A DNA stretch of 64,000 nucleotides. It comes from Chloroflexota bacterium. Its GTDB lineage: Bacteria; Chloroflexota; Chloroflexia; Chloroflexales; Roseiflexaceae. Location of the stretch: NCBI GenBank assembly GCA_018969485.1, contig JAGWYG010000003.1, positions 37,477 to 101,476 on the forward strand. The letters run 5' to 3'. The notes below the pieces were generated by a model. It had not been told where the DNA came from. It worked only from the letters and a program-made list of their open reading frames with translations, and ran no database searches. A program made the position numbers and the translations under genes. Below, piece by piece: positions 17,069 through 28,071 of this stretch; within the stretch, counting starts at the first letter, position 1; the number at the start of each line of letters is the position of its first letter.

Positions 17069-17135
17069 GCCCGCCCAACCGTCCATCGCACGGCCAGATC
17101 GTGCCCGCACGATGGAGATGGAGAAGGAGAACTGC

Positions 17136-18104
17136 GTGCGCATCGTCGTCACTGGCTCGCTGGCCTATGACTACATCATGAACTTTCCCGGGTATTTCAA
17201 GGATCACATCCTGCCCGACCGCGTGCATATGCTCTCGGTGAGCTTCCTCGTCGACTCGATGCGACGGATGCGCGGTGGTGTCGCCGGCAACATCGCCTAC
17301 AACCTGGCGCTGCTCGGTGATCACCCACTGGTCTTCGCGACGGCCGGGCATGATTTTGGCGAGTATCGCGCCTGGTTATCCAATCATGGTGTCGATGTCA
17401 GCGGTATCCAGGTGATCGACCATGAGTTCACGTCGTCGTGCTTCTTCAATACCGATCAGGCCAACAATCAGATCGTGGCATTCTACGCCGGCGCTGCGTC
17501 CCATGCACGCCATCTGTCGCTGGCCGACATCGGTCTCACCCACAACGATCTGGTGATCATCTCGCCGACCGATCCCGAAGCGATGTCGCGCCATGCCGAG
17601 GAATGCCATGCGATGGGCATTCCGTTCGTCTTCGATCCCGGCAAGCAGACGCCACGCCTGACCGGCGAGCAGATCATACGCGGCTTGCGTGGCGCACATG
17701 TCCTGGTCGGCAACGACTACGAGTTCGCCATGATGGCGCAGCAGACCGGGCTGAGCGAACAGGAGCTCATCGAGTCGACGCCGCTCACCGTGATCACCCG
17801 CGGTGCGCAAGGCTCGACGATCTCGGTCGCCGCGACCGATGGGACGCGCAGCACCATCGAGGTGCCGATCGCACCCGTGCGCGAAGTGCTCGACCCGACC
17901 GGTGCCGGCGATGCCTATCTGGCCGGGCTGGTCTTCGGCATCGCCCGCCGCCTGCCGCTCGATGTCACCGGTCGTGTCGCGGCATTGGCGGCGACCTATG
18001 CCATCGAGCAGTATGGCTGCCAGGAACACCGATACACCCCAGACGAGTTCGAGGCGCGCTATCGCGCCGTGTTTGGCGCCGACGTGGCGCTGTCGGCCCG
18101 CTGA
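17136..18104 (+). CDS. PfkB-family nucleoside/sugar kinase, probable adenosine kinase
   Basis: A 322-residue ribokinase-fold kinase. Signature elements are VTGSLAYDYIMNFPG at the start, RGGVAGNIAYNLALLG (first PfkB motif) and DPTGAGDAYLAG with catalytic Asp259. GTG 17136 is chosen because AAGGAG lies 6 nt upstream; an ATG at 17112 falls before that site. Lying between mtnA and ahcY-metK, it would logically phosphorylate the adenosine that AhcY releases. The assignment to adenosine rests on context; sequence alone supports only PfkB kinase. Confidence 0.8.
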   Translation: MRIVVTGSLAYDYIMNFPGYFKDHILPDRVHMLSVSFLVDSMRRMRGGVAGNIAYNLALLGDHPLVFATAGHDFGEYRAWLSNHGVDVSGIQVIDHEFTSSCFFNTDQANNQIVAFYAGAASHARHLSLADIGLTHNDLVIISPTDPEAMSRHAEECHAMGIPFVFDPGKQTPRLTGEQIIRGLRGAHVLVGNDYEFAMMAQQTGLSEQELIESTPLTVITRGAQGSTISVAATDGTRSTIEVPIAPVREVLDPTGAGDAYLAGLVFGIARRLPLDVTGRVAALAATYAIEQYGCQEHRYTPDEFEARYRAVFGADVALSAR

Positions 18105-18175
18105 CCGGACGCCGGATGCGGTCGGGCTGCTGGCTTGTCGTAGGCTGATTGAGTTGCGATCAGAGGAGTGAGTGA

Positions 18176-19444
<1,269 letters not shown>

Positions 19445-19525
19445 GTGTCATCGCCGGCGCACCGGGCTGCGCCGGCGGCGGTCGATGAGGTCTGGGTTCA
19501 CTCATCAGAGATGGGAGCTGGTGCG

Positions 19526-20740
<1,215 letters not shown>

Positions 20741-20791
20741 GCTCGCGTCGGCGGGGTGCACCGGACAGAATCATGCGCCGGTGCACCGCCT

Positions 20792-20912
20792 GCGCGCCAC
20801 GTCTCACCGCTGGTGCGGGCCGCTTCCTGCCGGCTGGACGATGCCTGCGCACAGGTGCCATCACTGCCGATCACACCCGGCAGTCACGCGGGGTGGAGAT
20901 CTGGGGGTGCGC
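20792..20912 (+). repeat. Decayed duplicate of the leader of the DUF2085 gene
   Basis: The stretch from gtctcaccgctggtgcggg to gcggggtggag aligns with 22436-22546, the promoter and leader of the DUF2085 gene. The counterpart of the TATACT box is lost (cgcacagg in place of tatactagg). Together with the fragment at 21402-21502 it marks an old copy of that gene, now interrupted by the DUF6713-like gene. Confidence 0.6.
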
Positions 20913-20929
20913 ACGATGGTGCAGGATCC

Positions 20930-21349
20930 ATGACCACTCCCTCACCCGGCCCGGTATGGGTCAACCGCGAGACGCTGTTCATGCTGGCGTTCGCGCTGAT
21001 GCTGACGCACGAGCTTGATGCGGTGGCGCGGCTTGAATGGCGGGTGCTGCCGCTGACGTCATGGATGCCGGATGACGTGGGCTTCCGTGCGTTCGTGGCG
21101 GCGCATGTGCCGATGGTGATCGCCATCCTGCACTGGGCGTTTCGTGCCGGGGTATCGGCGGGAGAACGGCTGCGGTTCTGGTTCTGCCTGTTCTGCGTCG
21201 TGCATGTCGGGCTGCACTGGCTGTTCCGGGATCATCCGGAGTACCGGTTCAACACCCCGTTCTCGAATGCGCTGATCTGGGGGTGCGGTGCGGCGGGTCT
21301 TGCGTGGCTAGTTGCCACGATCGCTACACGGCGGACGCCTGCATCCTGA
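20930..21349 (+). CDS. DUF6713-like small membrane protein
   Basis: A 139-residue protein with about four hydrophobic helices. Its first helix region FMLAFALMLTHELDAVARLEWRVLPL matches the pattern of DUF6713 proteins (L..HELDA...EWR). A second set, AAHVPMVIAILHWAF, FCLFCVVHVGLHWLF and IWGCGAAGLAWLVATIA, forms the rest. Function is unknown. ATG 20930 has only a weak AGGA. It occupies the place between two fragments of a decayed DUF2085 copy, so it probably arrived or was rearranged after that duplication. Confidence 0.7.
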   Translation: MTTPSPGPVWVNRETLFMLAFALMLTHELDAVARLEWRVLPLTSWMPDDVGFRAFVAAHVPMVIAILHWAFRAGVSAGERLRFWFCLFCVVHVGLHWLFRDHPEYRFNTPFSNALIWGCGAAGLAWLVATIATRRTPAS

Positions 21350-21401
21350 ACGAACCGAGACTCCGGTCGCGCCCCGCCGATCAGATGCTCGTGCCGGTAC
21401 G

Positions 21402-21502
21402 TCGGCCTGCTCCTGACGCTGGTGGGGCTCGGCGCCGCAATAGCCTGCGACGGCTTCAATTTGCTGCTGCGCGATCCTGGCCTGCCTCACCAGTATCAGC
21501 CA
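21402..21502 (+). pseudogene. Fragment of a decayed DUF2085 gene copy
   Basis: About 100 bp from tcggcctgctcctgacgctg to cagtatcagcca are nearly identical to 22840-22942 inside the intact DUF2085 gene (reading GLLLTLVGLGAAMAFDGFN). Differences such as gcctgcgac for gccttcgac and the loss of all flanking coding sequence show it is dead. Confidence 0.8.
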
Positions 21503-21544
21503 GCGCGGAGCGGGCAGAACGCCATGATTGCGTCTCTCGTGTCG

Positions 21545-21553
21545 TGCTATACT
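21545..21553 (+). promoter_or_regulatory. Extended -10 promoter of the methyltransferase gene
   Basis: TGCTATACT lies 47 nt upstream of the ATG at 21601. No convincing -35 was found. Confidence 0.55.
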
Positions 21554-21600
21554 CGCGTTACGGCTTGACCACGCATGACAGCGATAGAAATGGTGCATGT

Positions 21601-22380
21601 ATGCTCACGCGGGCACGAGTGGCGTTTGGTTCACCTGATGGCGCGCGGCGTGCCGTTGATTTTGTCATCGCTGCACTGCTGTTTCGCGTATCACCCGGCA
21701 TCCGGCGGCGGCTGTTCAGCGGCGCGCGGCACGAATGCCCGATCTGCGGCGCGCACCTGGCACGATTTGTGGTGCTGCATCGGCCATTCTTGCACTGGTG
21801 CCCGGTATGCCGCTCACTACAGCGTCACCGTCTCATCTGGCTGTTGCTGCAACGGCGCGTCCTTGCCAACCATTCGCCCGAGCGTGTGCTGCATTTCGCG
21901 CCGGAGGCATCATTGGTGGCAGCGTTTCGACGCCTTCCCGGCGTCACGTATGTCACGACCGATCGGTATCAGACCGATAGTGCCGTCCGCGCGGATATTG
22001 TGCATATTCCTCATCAGGATGCCGTGTTTGACGTTGTGCTCTGTAGCCATGTGCTGGAACATATCCCCGCCGATCAGGCGGCCATGCGCGAATTACGGCG
22101 CGTGTTGCGCCCGGGCGGTGTTGCCATTATTCTGACGCCCGTGTGGCATAAGCCAACGTATGAAGATGCCGCAATCGTCGATCCACTGGAACGTGAACGC
22201 CACTTTGGCCAGCATGACCATGTCCGCTGGTATGGGCTTGACATTCGCGAGCGCCTTACCGGCGCGGATTTCGCCGTTGATACCGTACGAATCGCTCATC
22301 TTGCGACCGATGCGGAGATCATACGGTTCGGCCTGGATGCGAACGATATCATCTTTGTGTGCACCGTGCCCCAGCAATGA
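21601..22380 (+). CDS. Class I SAM-dependent methyltransferase with N-terminal zinc-ribbon-like Cys pairs
   Basis: A 259-residue protein. Residues about 40-62 hold two Cys pairs, CPICGAHLARF and HWCPVCRSLQRHRL, a zinc-ribbon-like head. The methyltransferase fold follows: RVLHFAPEASL (motif I position), VTTDRYQTDSAVRADIVHIPHQDAVFDVVLCSHVLEHI, ADQAAMRELRRVLRPGGVAIILTPV (post-motif region typical of Methyltransf_11) and RFGLDANDIIFVC. The substrate is unknown; the Cys-rich head is seen in sugar- and lipid-modifying relatives. The codon choice looks less GC-biased than in neighbours (many at-ending codons), which may reflect recent transfer. Confidence 0.82.
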   Translation: MLTRARVAFGSPDGARRAVDFVIAALLFRVSPGIRRRLFSGARHECPICGAHLARFVVLHRPFLHWCPVCRSLQRHRLIWLLLQRRVLANHSPERVLHFAPEASLVAAFRRLPGVTYVTTDRYQTDSAVRADIVHIPHQDAVFDVVLCSHVLEHIPADQAAMRELRRVLRPGGVAIILTPVWHKPTYEDAAIVDPLERERHFGQHDHVRWYGLDIRERLTGADFAVDTVRIAHLATDAEIIRFGLDANDIIFVCTVPQQ

Positions 22381-22478
22381 CATACCGACGCTGATGCGCG
22401 ACGGCGTCCCCGCAAGCTGCATCGCGCCGCCGCGCGCGTCACGCCTCACCGATGGTGCGGGCAATCGCCCGCCCGCCA

Positions 22479-22487
22479 TGCTATACT
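22479..22487 (+). promoter_or_regulatory. Extended -10 promoter of the DUF2085 gene
   Basis: TGCTATACT, 55 nt upstream of the start at 22542. The leader contains the palindromic ggccgcacccggcggcc tract. The decayed duplicate at 20792-20912 has lost this box. Confidence 0.55.
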
Positions 22488-22541
22488 AGGTGCAGGTACC
22501 ATCATTGCCGGCCGCACCCGGCGGCCGGTCGGGGTGGAGGG

Positions 22542-23357
22542 ATGATGCGCGCGCTGCATTTCGGCCATGTTCGCGCCCTGCTCGCGACACCATGGCACTC
22601 GACGTTCATCGGTCTTGCGCTGGGCATCGGCGCAGGGCTGCTGCTGTGGCCCGGCATCGCGCTCGAGTGGAAGCTCTACGCGGCGGTACACGGCGTCTGC
22701 GGCCAGGTGCACAACGTCGAACTTGGCGGTTTCCAGCTGCCCTTATGTGCCCGCAATACCGGCATCTATGGCAGCGTCGGCCTCACCGTGCTCTATCTCT
22801 GGCTCGCCGGCCGCAGTCGTGCCACCGCCCTGCCGCACATCGGCCTGCTCCTGACGCTGGTGGGGCTCGGCGCTGCGATGGCCTTCGACGGCTTCAATTC
22901 GCTGCTGCGCGATCTTGGCCTGCCTCACGCGTATCAACCATGGAATCCGCTGCGAACCCTCACCGGCATCGGCGCGGGCGTCGGCCTCGGCGCCGTGATG
23001 GTCTGGATATTCAACCAGACGCTGCGCGCCGATCCCGACGAGACGCAACCGGTCATGCGCTGGCGCGATCTCGCCGTGACGCTCGGGCTCGGCCTGCTGA
23101 TGGTCGCGATGATGTACCGCGACGTTGCCATCGGTTTCTGGCCGATCGCGATCATTGCCTGGAGCGGTCTGGTCGGCGTGCTGTTCAGCATCATGACCAT
23201 CATGACGGGGCTGGCGCTGGGATACGAACGGCGTATCTCGCGCCTGGCGCAGCTCGCACGCCCGGCGACCATCGCGCTGGTGATGACCGGGGTGTTGCTC
23301 GCTGCGATGGCGGCGTTGCGATTCGCCATCGATCCGGCGGATGCCGCACTGCAGTGA
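22542..23357 (+). CDS. DUF2085 multi-pass membrane protein
   Basis: A 271-residue protein with about seven hydrophobic helices. The DUF2085 signature lies at residues about 50-80: HGVCGQVHNVELGGFQLPLCARNTGIYGS, with the usual CAR.TGIY core here as CARNTGIY. The family's function is unknown; the two conserved Cys and the His could bind a metal, which is inference. GGAGG lies just upstream of tandem ATGs at 22542 and 22545. An older damaged copy lies upstream. Confidence 0.82.
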   Translation: MMRALHFGHVRALLATPWHSTFIGLALGIGAGLLLWPGIALEWKLYAAVHGVCGQVHNVELGGFQLPLCARNTGIYGSVGLTVLYLWLAGRSRATALPHIGLLLTLVGLGAAMAFDGFNSLLRDLGLPHAYQPWNPLRTLTGIGAGVGLGAVMVWIFNQTLRADPDETQPVMRWRDLAVTLGLGLLMVAMMYRDVAIGFWPIAIIAWSGLVGVLFSIMTIMTGLALGYERRISRLAQLARPATIALVMTGVLLAAMAALRFAIDPADAALQ

Positions 23358-23520
23358 ATGGGCCCGCCGGCGGTGCGATCGAGCCGGCGCGGCTGCCCCG
23401 CACGCGCGCCCGTGCCATGCGCGGATGCGGCTGGTGCGGGTGCGTACGCCTCCCCGGGCTGCGGGTAGCCCCGCGCCACTCCCGCTGCGCGCGGGCCGGC
23501 GGCATCCCGCCTGATGCTGC

Positions 23521-23549
23521 TTGACAACCGAGAACACATGTTCTATAGT
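23521..23549 (+). promoter_or_regulatory. Sigma-70 promoter with LexA-type operator in the spacer
   Basis: TTGACA (23521-23526), 17-bp spacer, TATAGT (23544-23549). Inside the spacer, bases 23532-23543 read GAACACATGTTC, i.e. GAAC-N4-GTTC, which matches the Gram-positive-type SOS box core (CGAACRNRYGTTYC) at all four specified positions of the arms. A repressor bound there would block both promoter elements. The controlled gene is the DUF1801 gene at 23585. Confidence 0.75.
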
Positions 23550-23584
23550 TGTGGCAGTCGCCGCGTTGTATCGCCGAGGATGCG

Positions 23585-24034
23585 ATGAGCCCCACCCGAG
23601 ACGACGGATTCAGCGCCCAGGAACGAGCCGCCATGCGCGAGGCCGCCCGGGAGCGCAAGGCACACGCCAGGGCAGCCCACCAGCGCGAGGTTGGTGAGGC
23701 TGATGTGCAGGCCAGGATCGCCGAGATGGGCGATGGTGACCGACGGCTGGCCGAACATGTGCATCGCGTCGTGACGACGCATGCGCCCGAGCTATGGCCG
23801 AGGACGTGGTATGGCATGCCGGCATACGCCAGCAACGGCAAGGTGCTGTGCTTTTTCCAGAGCGCGCAGAAGTTTGAATCGCGCTATTGCACCGTGGGAT
23901 TCACCGATACGGCGCACCTTGATGATGGCGCGCTGTGGCCGACATCGTTCGCCGTGACCGATTGGAATGACGTGGTTGAGGCACGGCTGGTGGCGCTGGT
24001 CCAGCAGGCGATCCGGCAGGGCGCGGCGCGCTGA
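23585..24034 (+). CDS. DUF1801-domain protein, probably SOS-regulated
   Basis: A 149-residue soluble protein. The N-terminal 45 residues are charged and helical (ERAAMREAARERKAHARAAHQREVGEAD). The rest is a DUF1801/YdhG-like domain with VTTHAPELWPRTWYGMPAYASNGKVLCFFQ, where YGMPAY is the family hallmark, followed by FESRYCTVGFTDTAHLDDG. The biochemical role of the family is not established. GAGGA lies 4 nt upstream of ATG 23585. A LexA-type box overlaps its promoter, so expression during DNA damage is predicted. Its 3' end is duplicated just downstream. Confidence 0.8.
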   Translation: MSPTRDDGFSAQERAAMREAARERKAHARAAHQREVGEADVQARIAEMGDGDRRLAEHVHRVVTTHAPELWPRTWYGMPAYASNGKVLCFFQSAQKFESRYCTVGFTDTAHLDDGALWPTSFAVTDWNDVVEARLVALVQQAIRQGAAR

Positions 24035-24193
24035 GGGCGCGCGTGCGGCGAACCCTGGCAGTCGTGGCCGACATCGTTCGCCGTGACCGATTGGCATGGC
24101 GTGGTCGGGCGCGGCTGGTGGCGCTGGTCCAGCCGGCGATCCGGCAGGGCGCGGCGCGCTGAGGGCGCGCGTGCGGCGAACCCTGGCAGCGCG
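23936..24193 (+). repeat. 129-bp tandem duplication of the 3' end of the DUF1801 gene
   Basis: The last about 99 bp of the gene plus about 30 bp downstream (tggccgacatcgttcgccgt to ccctggcag) recur at 24065-24193 with a few substitutions (gattggcatggcgtgg for gattggaatgacgtgg). The second unit is not translated because the gene stops in unit 1. The rest of the gap to 24375, between convergent genes, shows no gene. Confidence 0.9.
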
Positions 24194-24375
24194 CAACTCG
24201 TGGCCGACGCGGCCCTGCCGCACCCCGCCCCGAGCAGTGCATGCCCCGACGCGTGAGCGCGCGGCGCACCGCGTGTCGGGCGGTGCGGTTGCAGGGAGCA
24301 CGCACGGCGACACAGCCACAGACAGGTGACCCGGGGTGGGGGCCACCCAGCCCGAGCCACGCGCCAGGCAGCGCC

Positions 24376-24813
24376 TCAGATGTAGTACATCGCCTCCTGG
24401 CTGAGCTGGCGCTTGCGCTGGCACAGATCATCCAGGGTCATCTGCGCGAAGCAGTCATGCAGCGCATGCCGTGCGCTCACGATGACGCCACGGACGATCT
24501 CGCGATCGACCAGATCACAGCTCTGGATGTCGCGACTCGTATCGATCGGCAGCAGCGGCCCTTCCAGCGCACTGATCGCATTGAGCAGCGTGATCTGTGC
24601 CGGCGGGCGCGCCAGGCGATGGCCACCCTGCGGCCCGCGCACGCTCTCGATCAAGCCGGCACGCCGCAGCAGGATCAGGATCTGGTTCAGGTAATTCTCG
24701 TCGATACCCTGGCGCAGGTGGATCTCGCGGCTCGGGATCAGCCCGATCCCGTGATGCTGTGCAAGATCGAGCAGCGCCCGCAGACCATATTCACCCTTAC
24801 TCGAGATGCGCAT
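24376..24813 (-). CDS. Rrf2-family transcriptional regulator
   Basis: A 145-residue winged-helix regulator. The N-terminus MRISSKGEYGLRALLDLA, the recognition region IDENYLNQILILLRRAGLIESVRGPQGGHRLAR and the dimer helix are typical of Rrf2/IscR/CymR. Members with Fe-S clusters have three close cysteines; here they are Cys99, Cys121 and Cys131, a wider and different spacing, so either a cluster with unusual geometry or none. It lies 77 bp after pnp on the same strand and may share its transcript. No iron-sulfur or cysteine genes are adjacent, so the target is unknown. Confidence 0.88.
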   Translation of the reverse strand: MRISSKGEYGLRALLDLAQHHGIGLIPSREIHLRQGIDENYLNQILILLRRAGLIESVRGPQGGHRLARPPAQITLLNAISALEGPLLPIDTSRDIQSCDLVDREIVRGVIVSARHALHDCFAQMTLDDLCQRKRQLSQEAMYYI

Positions 24814-24890
24814 CGTCGGGCTCCCGGGTCATCAACTGCCACACCGGGGCACAGGGCGCAGCACCGCCCAATGTGCCCCGGCGCGACCGA

Positions 24891-27095
24891 TCACAGTCGT
24901 CGGCGCGGTCGATCGCCACGATCGCCGTCCGTCCGCGGCCGGGTGCCACGCCCCGCGCCCGCCGCCAGGCGATCATCAGCCGTCTCGCCAGTGATCACGG
25001 CCCGACGCGACAGGCTGACCTTACCGGTTCCGGGCTCGATGGCAATCACCATCACATTGATCTCCTGGCCCAGTTGCACCACGTCTTCGACATTCTCGAC
25101 GCGATGCTCATCGAGCTCGGAGATATGAACCATACCGTCCTTGCCCGGCAGCAGGTTCACGAACGCGCCGAACGGCATGATGCGGACAACCTTGCCGGAG
25201 AACAGTTCGCCGACCTTGATCTCGCGCGTGAGCGCCTCGATCTGCTGCACCGCCCGCCGCGCCGAGTCGCCGTTGGCAGTCGCGACGAACACCCGGCCGT
25301 CGTCCTCCACGTCGATCTGCGCGCCGGTCGCATCGATGATGCCGCGGATGTTCTTGCCGCCCGGGCCGATCAACGCGCCGATCTTGTCGGGGCTGATCTG
25401 CAGCGTCACGATCCGCGGCGCGTACTGCGACGGCTCGACGCGTGCCGCGCCGATCACCGCGTCCATCTTGTCGAGGATGAACAGGCGGCCGCGGCGCGCC
25501 TGCGCAAACGCTGCGCGCATGATGTCGTAGGTGATCCCGGTCGTCTTGATATCCATCTGCAGGCCGGTGATCCCCTCGCGCGTGCCGGCGACCTTGAAGT
25601 CCATGTCGCCGAGATGATCCTCGATGCCCTGGATGTCCGTCAGGACCTGCCACGCGCCATCGGCGCCGGTGATCAGGCCCATCGCCACGCCGGCGACCGG
25701 CCGGCTGATCGGCACGCCGGCGTCCATCAGCGCGAGGCTCGAGCCGCACACCGATGCCATCGACGACGAACCATTGGACGACAGCGTCTCCGAGACCAGG
25801 CGCATCGTGTAGGGGAAGCGGTCGCGCGGCGGCAGCACGGCCAGCAGCGAGCGCTCGGCCAGCGCCCCGTGGCCGATGTCGCGGCGGCGCGGCCCGCTGA
25901 GCCGCTTGACCTCGCCGGTCGAGAACGGGGCGAAGTTGTAGTGATGGATGTAGCGCTTGCTGGTCTCGAGGCCAAGGTCATCGAGCCGCTGCTCATCGCC
26001 CGGCGCACCCAGCGTCGCCACGGTGAGGACCTGGGTCTGGCCGCGGGTGAACAGACCGCTGCCGTGGACGCGCGGCAACACGCCGACATCGACGGCGATC
26101 GGCCGAATCTCCTCCGGGGTCCGGCCATCAACGCGCGTGCCGTTACCCAAGATCGCCGAGCGGACTTCCTCGTACACCAGGTTCTCGAAGACCTCGCCGA
26201 CCGCCTTGCGCCGTGCCGGCAGCTCTTCCTCGGGCTCGTCGGCGGTGAAGTGCCGCAACACATCAGCCTTGACATCCTCGGTGGCATCCTGGCGTGACGT
26301 CTTGTTGGGATTGTTGATCGCGTCGCGCAGGCGCGTGCCCAGGTATGCAACGACCGACTGCTCGAGCGAGCGGTCCATTGCTGGCGGGGTGAAGGTGCGC
26401 TTCGGCCGGCCGGCCCGGGCAGCCAGTTGCTGCTGGAGCTCGCAGAGCCGCCGTGCGACGCCATGCCCCATGATCACTGCGTCGAGCAACTCGTCTTCGG
26501 TGAGCTCGTGTGCGCCGGCCTCGACCATCAGCACGGCATCGGCCGTGCCAGCGACCACCAGATCCAGCCGGCTGGCGGCGACGGTGTCCATCACCGGATT
26601 GACCACCAGCACGCCATTGATGTGGCCCATCTGCACTGCGCCGACCGGCCCGAGGAACGGGATGTCGGAGATGGTCAGCGCCGCCGAGGCCGCGATGATC
26701 GCCAGTGGCCCCGGATCGTTGACCAGATCGATCGACAGCGTGGTGATGATGATCTGTACTTCGTTGCGGTAGCCCTCGGGGAACAATGGCCGCAGCGGCC
26801 GGTCGGTCAGCCGCGCCGTCAGGATTGCCGTCTCGGTCGGCTTGCCCTCACGCTTGAAGAAGCTGCCCGGGATCTTGCCCGCGGCATACATCTTCTCCTC
26901 GTAGTCGACGGTCAGCGGGAAAAAGTCGACACCCTCGCGCGCACTGCGCGCGCCGACGACGGTGGCGAGCAACATGGTGTCACCGTATCGGACGGTGACC
27001 GCGCCGTCGGCCTGCTCGGCGAACCGCCCGGTCTCGATGGTCAGCGTGCGACCGGCGATCTCGGCACTGACGGAATGGATCTGACGTTCTGACAT
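24891..27095 (-). CDS. pnp: Polyribonucleotide nucleotidyltransferase (PNPase)
   Basis: A 734-residue 3'-5' phosphorolytic exoribonuclease. Two RNase PH-like cores (about 10-230 and 320-555) flank an alpha-helical domain. Motifs are [46 protein letters not shown], and [24 protein letters not shown] domain follows ([11 protein letters not shown], about 575), then an S1 domain ([30 protein letters not shown]), and an Arg/Asp-rich tail. It follows rpsO with 253 bp between, the order conserved in many bacteria. Confidence 0.97.
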   Translation of the reverse strand: MSERQIHSVSAEIAGRTLTIETGRFAEQADGAVTVRYGDTMLLATVVGARSAREGVDFFPLTVDYEEKMYAAGKIPGSFFKREGKPTETAILTARLTDRPLRPLFPEGYRNEVQIIITTLSIDLVNDPGPLAIIAASAALTISDIPFLGPVGAVQMGHINGVLVVNPVMDTVAASRLDLVVAGTADAVLMVEAGAHELTEDELLDAVIMGHGVARRLCELQQQLAARAGRPKRTFTPPAMDRSLEQSVVAYLGTRLRDAINNPNKTSRQDATEDVKADVLRHFTADEPEEELPARRKAVGEVFENLVYEEVRSAILGNGTRVDGRTPEEIRPIAVDVGVLPRVHGSGLFTRGQTQVLTVATLGAPGDEQRLDDLGLETSKRYIHHYNFAPFSTGEVKRLSGPRRRDIGHGALAERSLLAVLPPRDRFPYTMRLVSETLSSNGSSSMASVCGSSLALMDAGVPISRPVAGVAMGLITGADGAWQVLTDIQGIEDHLGDMDFKVAGTREGITGLQMDIKTTGITYDIMRAAFAQARRGRLFILDKMDAVIGAARVEPSQYAPRIVTLQISPDKIGALIGPGGKNIRGIIDATGAQIDVEDDGRVFVATANGDSARRAVQQIEALTREIKVGELFSGKVVRIMPFGAFVNLLPGKDGMVHISELDEHRVENVEDVVQLGQEINVMVIAIEPGTGKVSLSRRAVITGETADDRLAAGAGRGTRPRTDGDRGDRPRRRL

Positions 27096-27348
27096 ACTGT
27101 CTCCTCCACGTTGGCTGGTCGGTCATCGGCGCGGAGGTCAGGTACTGGAGGCTGACGCCGGCCCGCGGCGGCATGCTCCAATCCCTGACGCTCCGACATC
27201 GTGCGGTGCACCCCGGCGGCGCACCACGGGATACACGCACGCGGGCCCGGGGAGGCGCCCCGCAACCCGCGTGGATCGTCCTGAGGCCACAGATTGACCG
27301 CGCCGCACCGTCTGCGCGGTTGAACCCGACGTGCGGCGCATCTGGTCA

Positions 27349-27618
27349 CTATCCGCGCAGCCCGAGGCGCTCGATCAGGGCCCGGTAGCGGGCACGGTCC
27401 TTGCCCGACAGGTAGGACAGCAGGCGCCGGCGCCGCCCGACGAGCTTGAGCAGACCACGCCGCGAGTGGTGGTCGTGGGCGTGCCCCTTCAGGTGAGCGA
27501 TCAACTGGTTGATCCGCTCGGTCAACAGGGCGACCTGTACTTCGGGTGAACCGGTGTCGGACTCGTGAACCTGGTAGCCGCTGATGATCGACGTCTTGTC
27601 GTCCCGGTCGAGCGCCAC
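27349..27618 (-). CDS. rpsO: 30S ribosomal protein S15
   Basis: An 89-residue protein, the standard S15 length, binding the central domain of 16S rRNA. Diagnostic segments are [53 protein letters not shown] and [24 protein letters not shown] 27618 is chosen because AAGGAGAG lies 4 nt upstream and because S15 proteins start here (ALDRDDK); upstream in-frame codons run into the promoter. The promoter is at 27688-27696. Confidence 0.97.
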   Translation of the reverse strand: MALDRDDKTSIISGYQVHESDTGSPEVQVALLTERINQLIAHLKGHAHDHHSRRGLLKLVGRRRRLLSYLSGKDRARYRALIERLGLRG

Positions 27619-27687
27619 GGTGCTCTCCTTCGTGTAATCGCGAGTGGGCCGACGCTGCCCAGTCGTTCGGTAGATCCTACCGCGCAA

Positions 27688-27696
27688 AGTATACCA
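27688..27696 (-). promoter_or_regulatory. Extended -10 promoter of rpsO-pnp
   Basis: The minus strand reads TGGTATACT, 70 nt before the rpsO start. It is 64 bp from the divergent identical motif that drives the T-box leader of pheS. Confidence 0.65.
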
Positions 27697-27759
27697 CACC
27701 CGCGGCGGTGGCGGGTGATGCCGGCGATGCGCGTTCCCGCTCGGACGACGGGCGCGTCA

Positions 27760-27768
27760 TGGTATACT
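27760..27768 (+). promoter_or_regulatory. Extended -10 promoter of the T-box leader and pheS
   Basis: TGGTATACT about 28 bp before the predicted start of T-box stem I. Divergent from the rpsO promoter with the same motif. Confidence 0.65.
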
Positions 27769-27795
27769 GGGGCCGGCGGCCCGCGTCGCCCCAAT

Positions 27796-28052
27796 CAAAG
27801 AGTGGCGTTGACGAAGCGAGTACCCCGGCGGATGCCGACAGAGAACGCTGGCCGTAGGCTGTGAGCCGGCGTGGCGCAACCCGGGTGAAGTTCCCTTCTG
27901 AGCCGGAGCGGTGAACGCCGAGAGGCTGCGTAGCTGCTCCCGCATGCCTCGCGTTATCGGGCGATGAGGGTGGCGCCATGCGCGCCACCGAAGCAGGGTG
28001 GTACCACGGCCACACATCGTCCCTGACGGTGCGTGGCCGTGTCGATTGTTGT
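27796..28052 (+). promoter_or_regulatory. T-box leader of pheS (phenylalanyl-tRNA sensing)
   Basis: T-box leaders bind uncharged tRNA and switch a terminator off. Seen here: the AGTA-type bulge region (gaagcgagtacc, near 27812), a cagagaac element near 27840, a phenylalanine UUC specifier candidate in gtgaagttcccttctgagcc (TTC at 27891-27893 or 27896-27898), and the T-box core agggtggtaccacgg (27995-28009), preceded by gccacc that can form the antiterminator. The competing terminator has a 9-bp stem cacggccac (28005-28013) with gtggccgtg (28033-28041) and a weak T-rich tail. Position directly before pheS agrees with the Phe specifier. Confidence 0.88.
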
Positions 28053-28071
28053 CGGGAAGGAGCCGCAGAGC

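Noticed and set aside
19445..19525. Possible SAM riboswitch before metK
   Set aside because: The 81-bp gap is too short and lacks the S-box sequence that is plainly present before metY.
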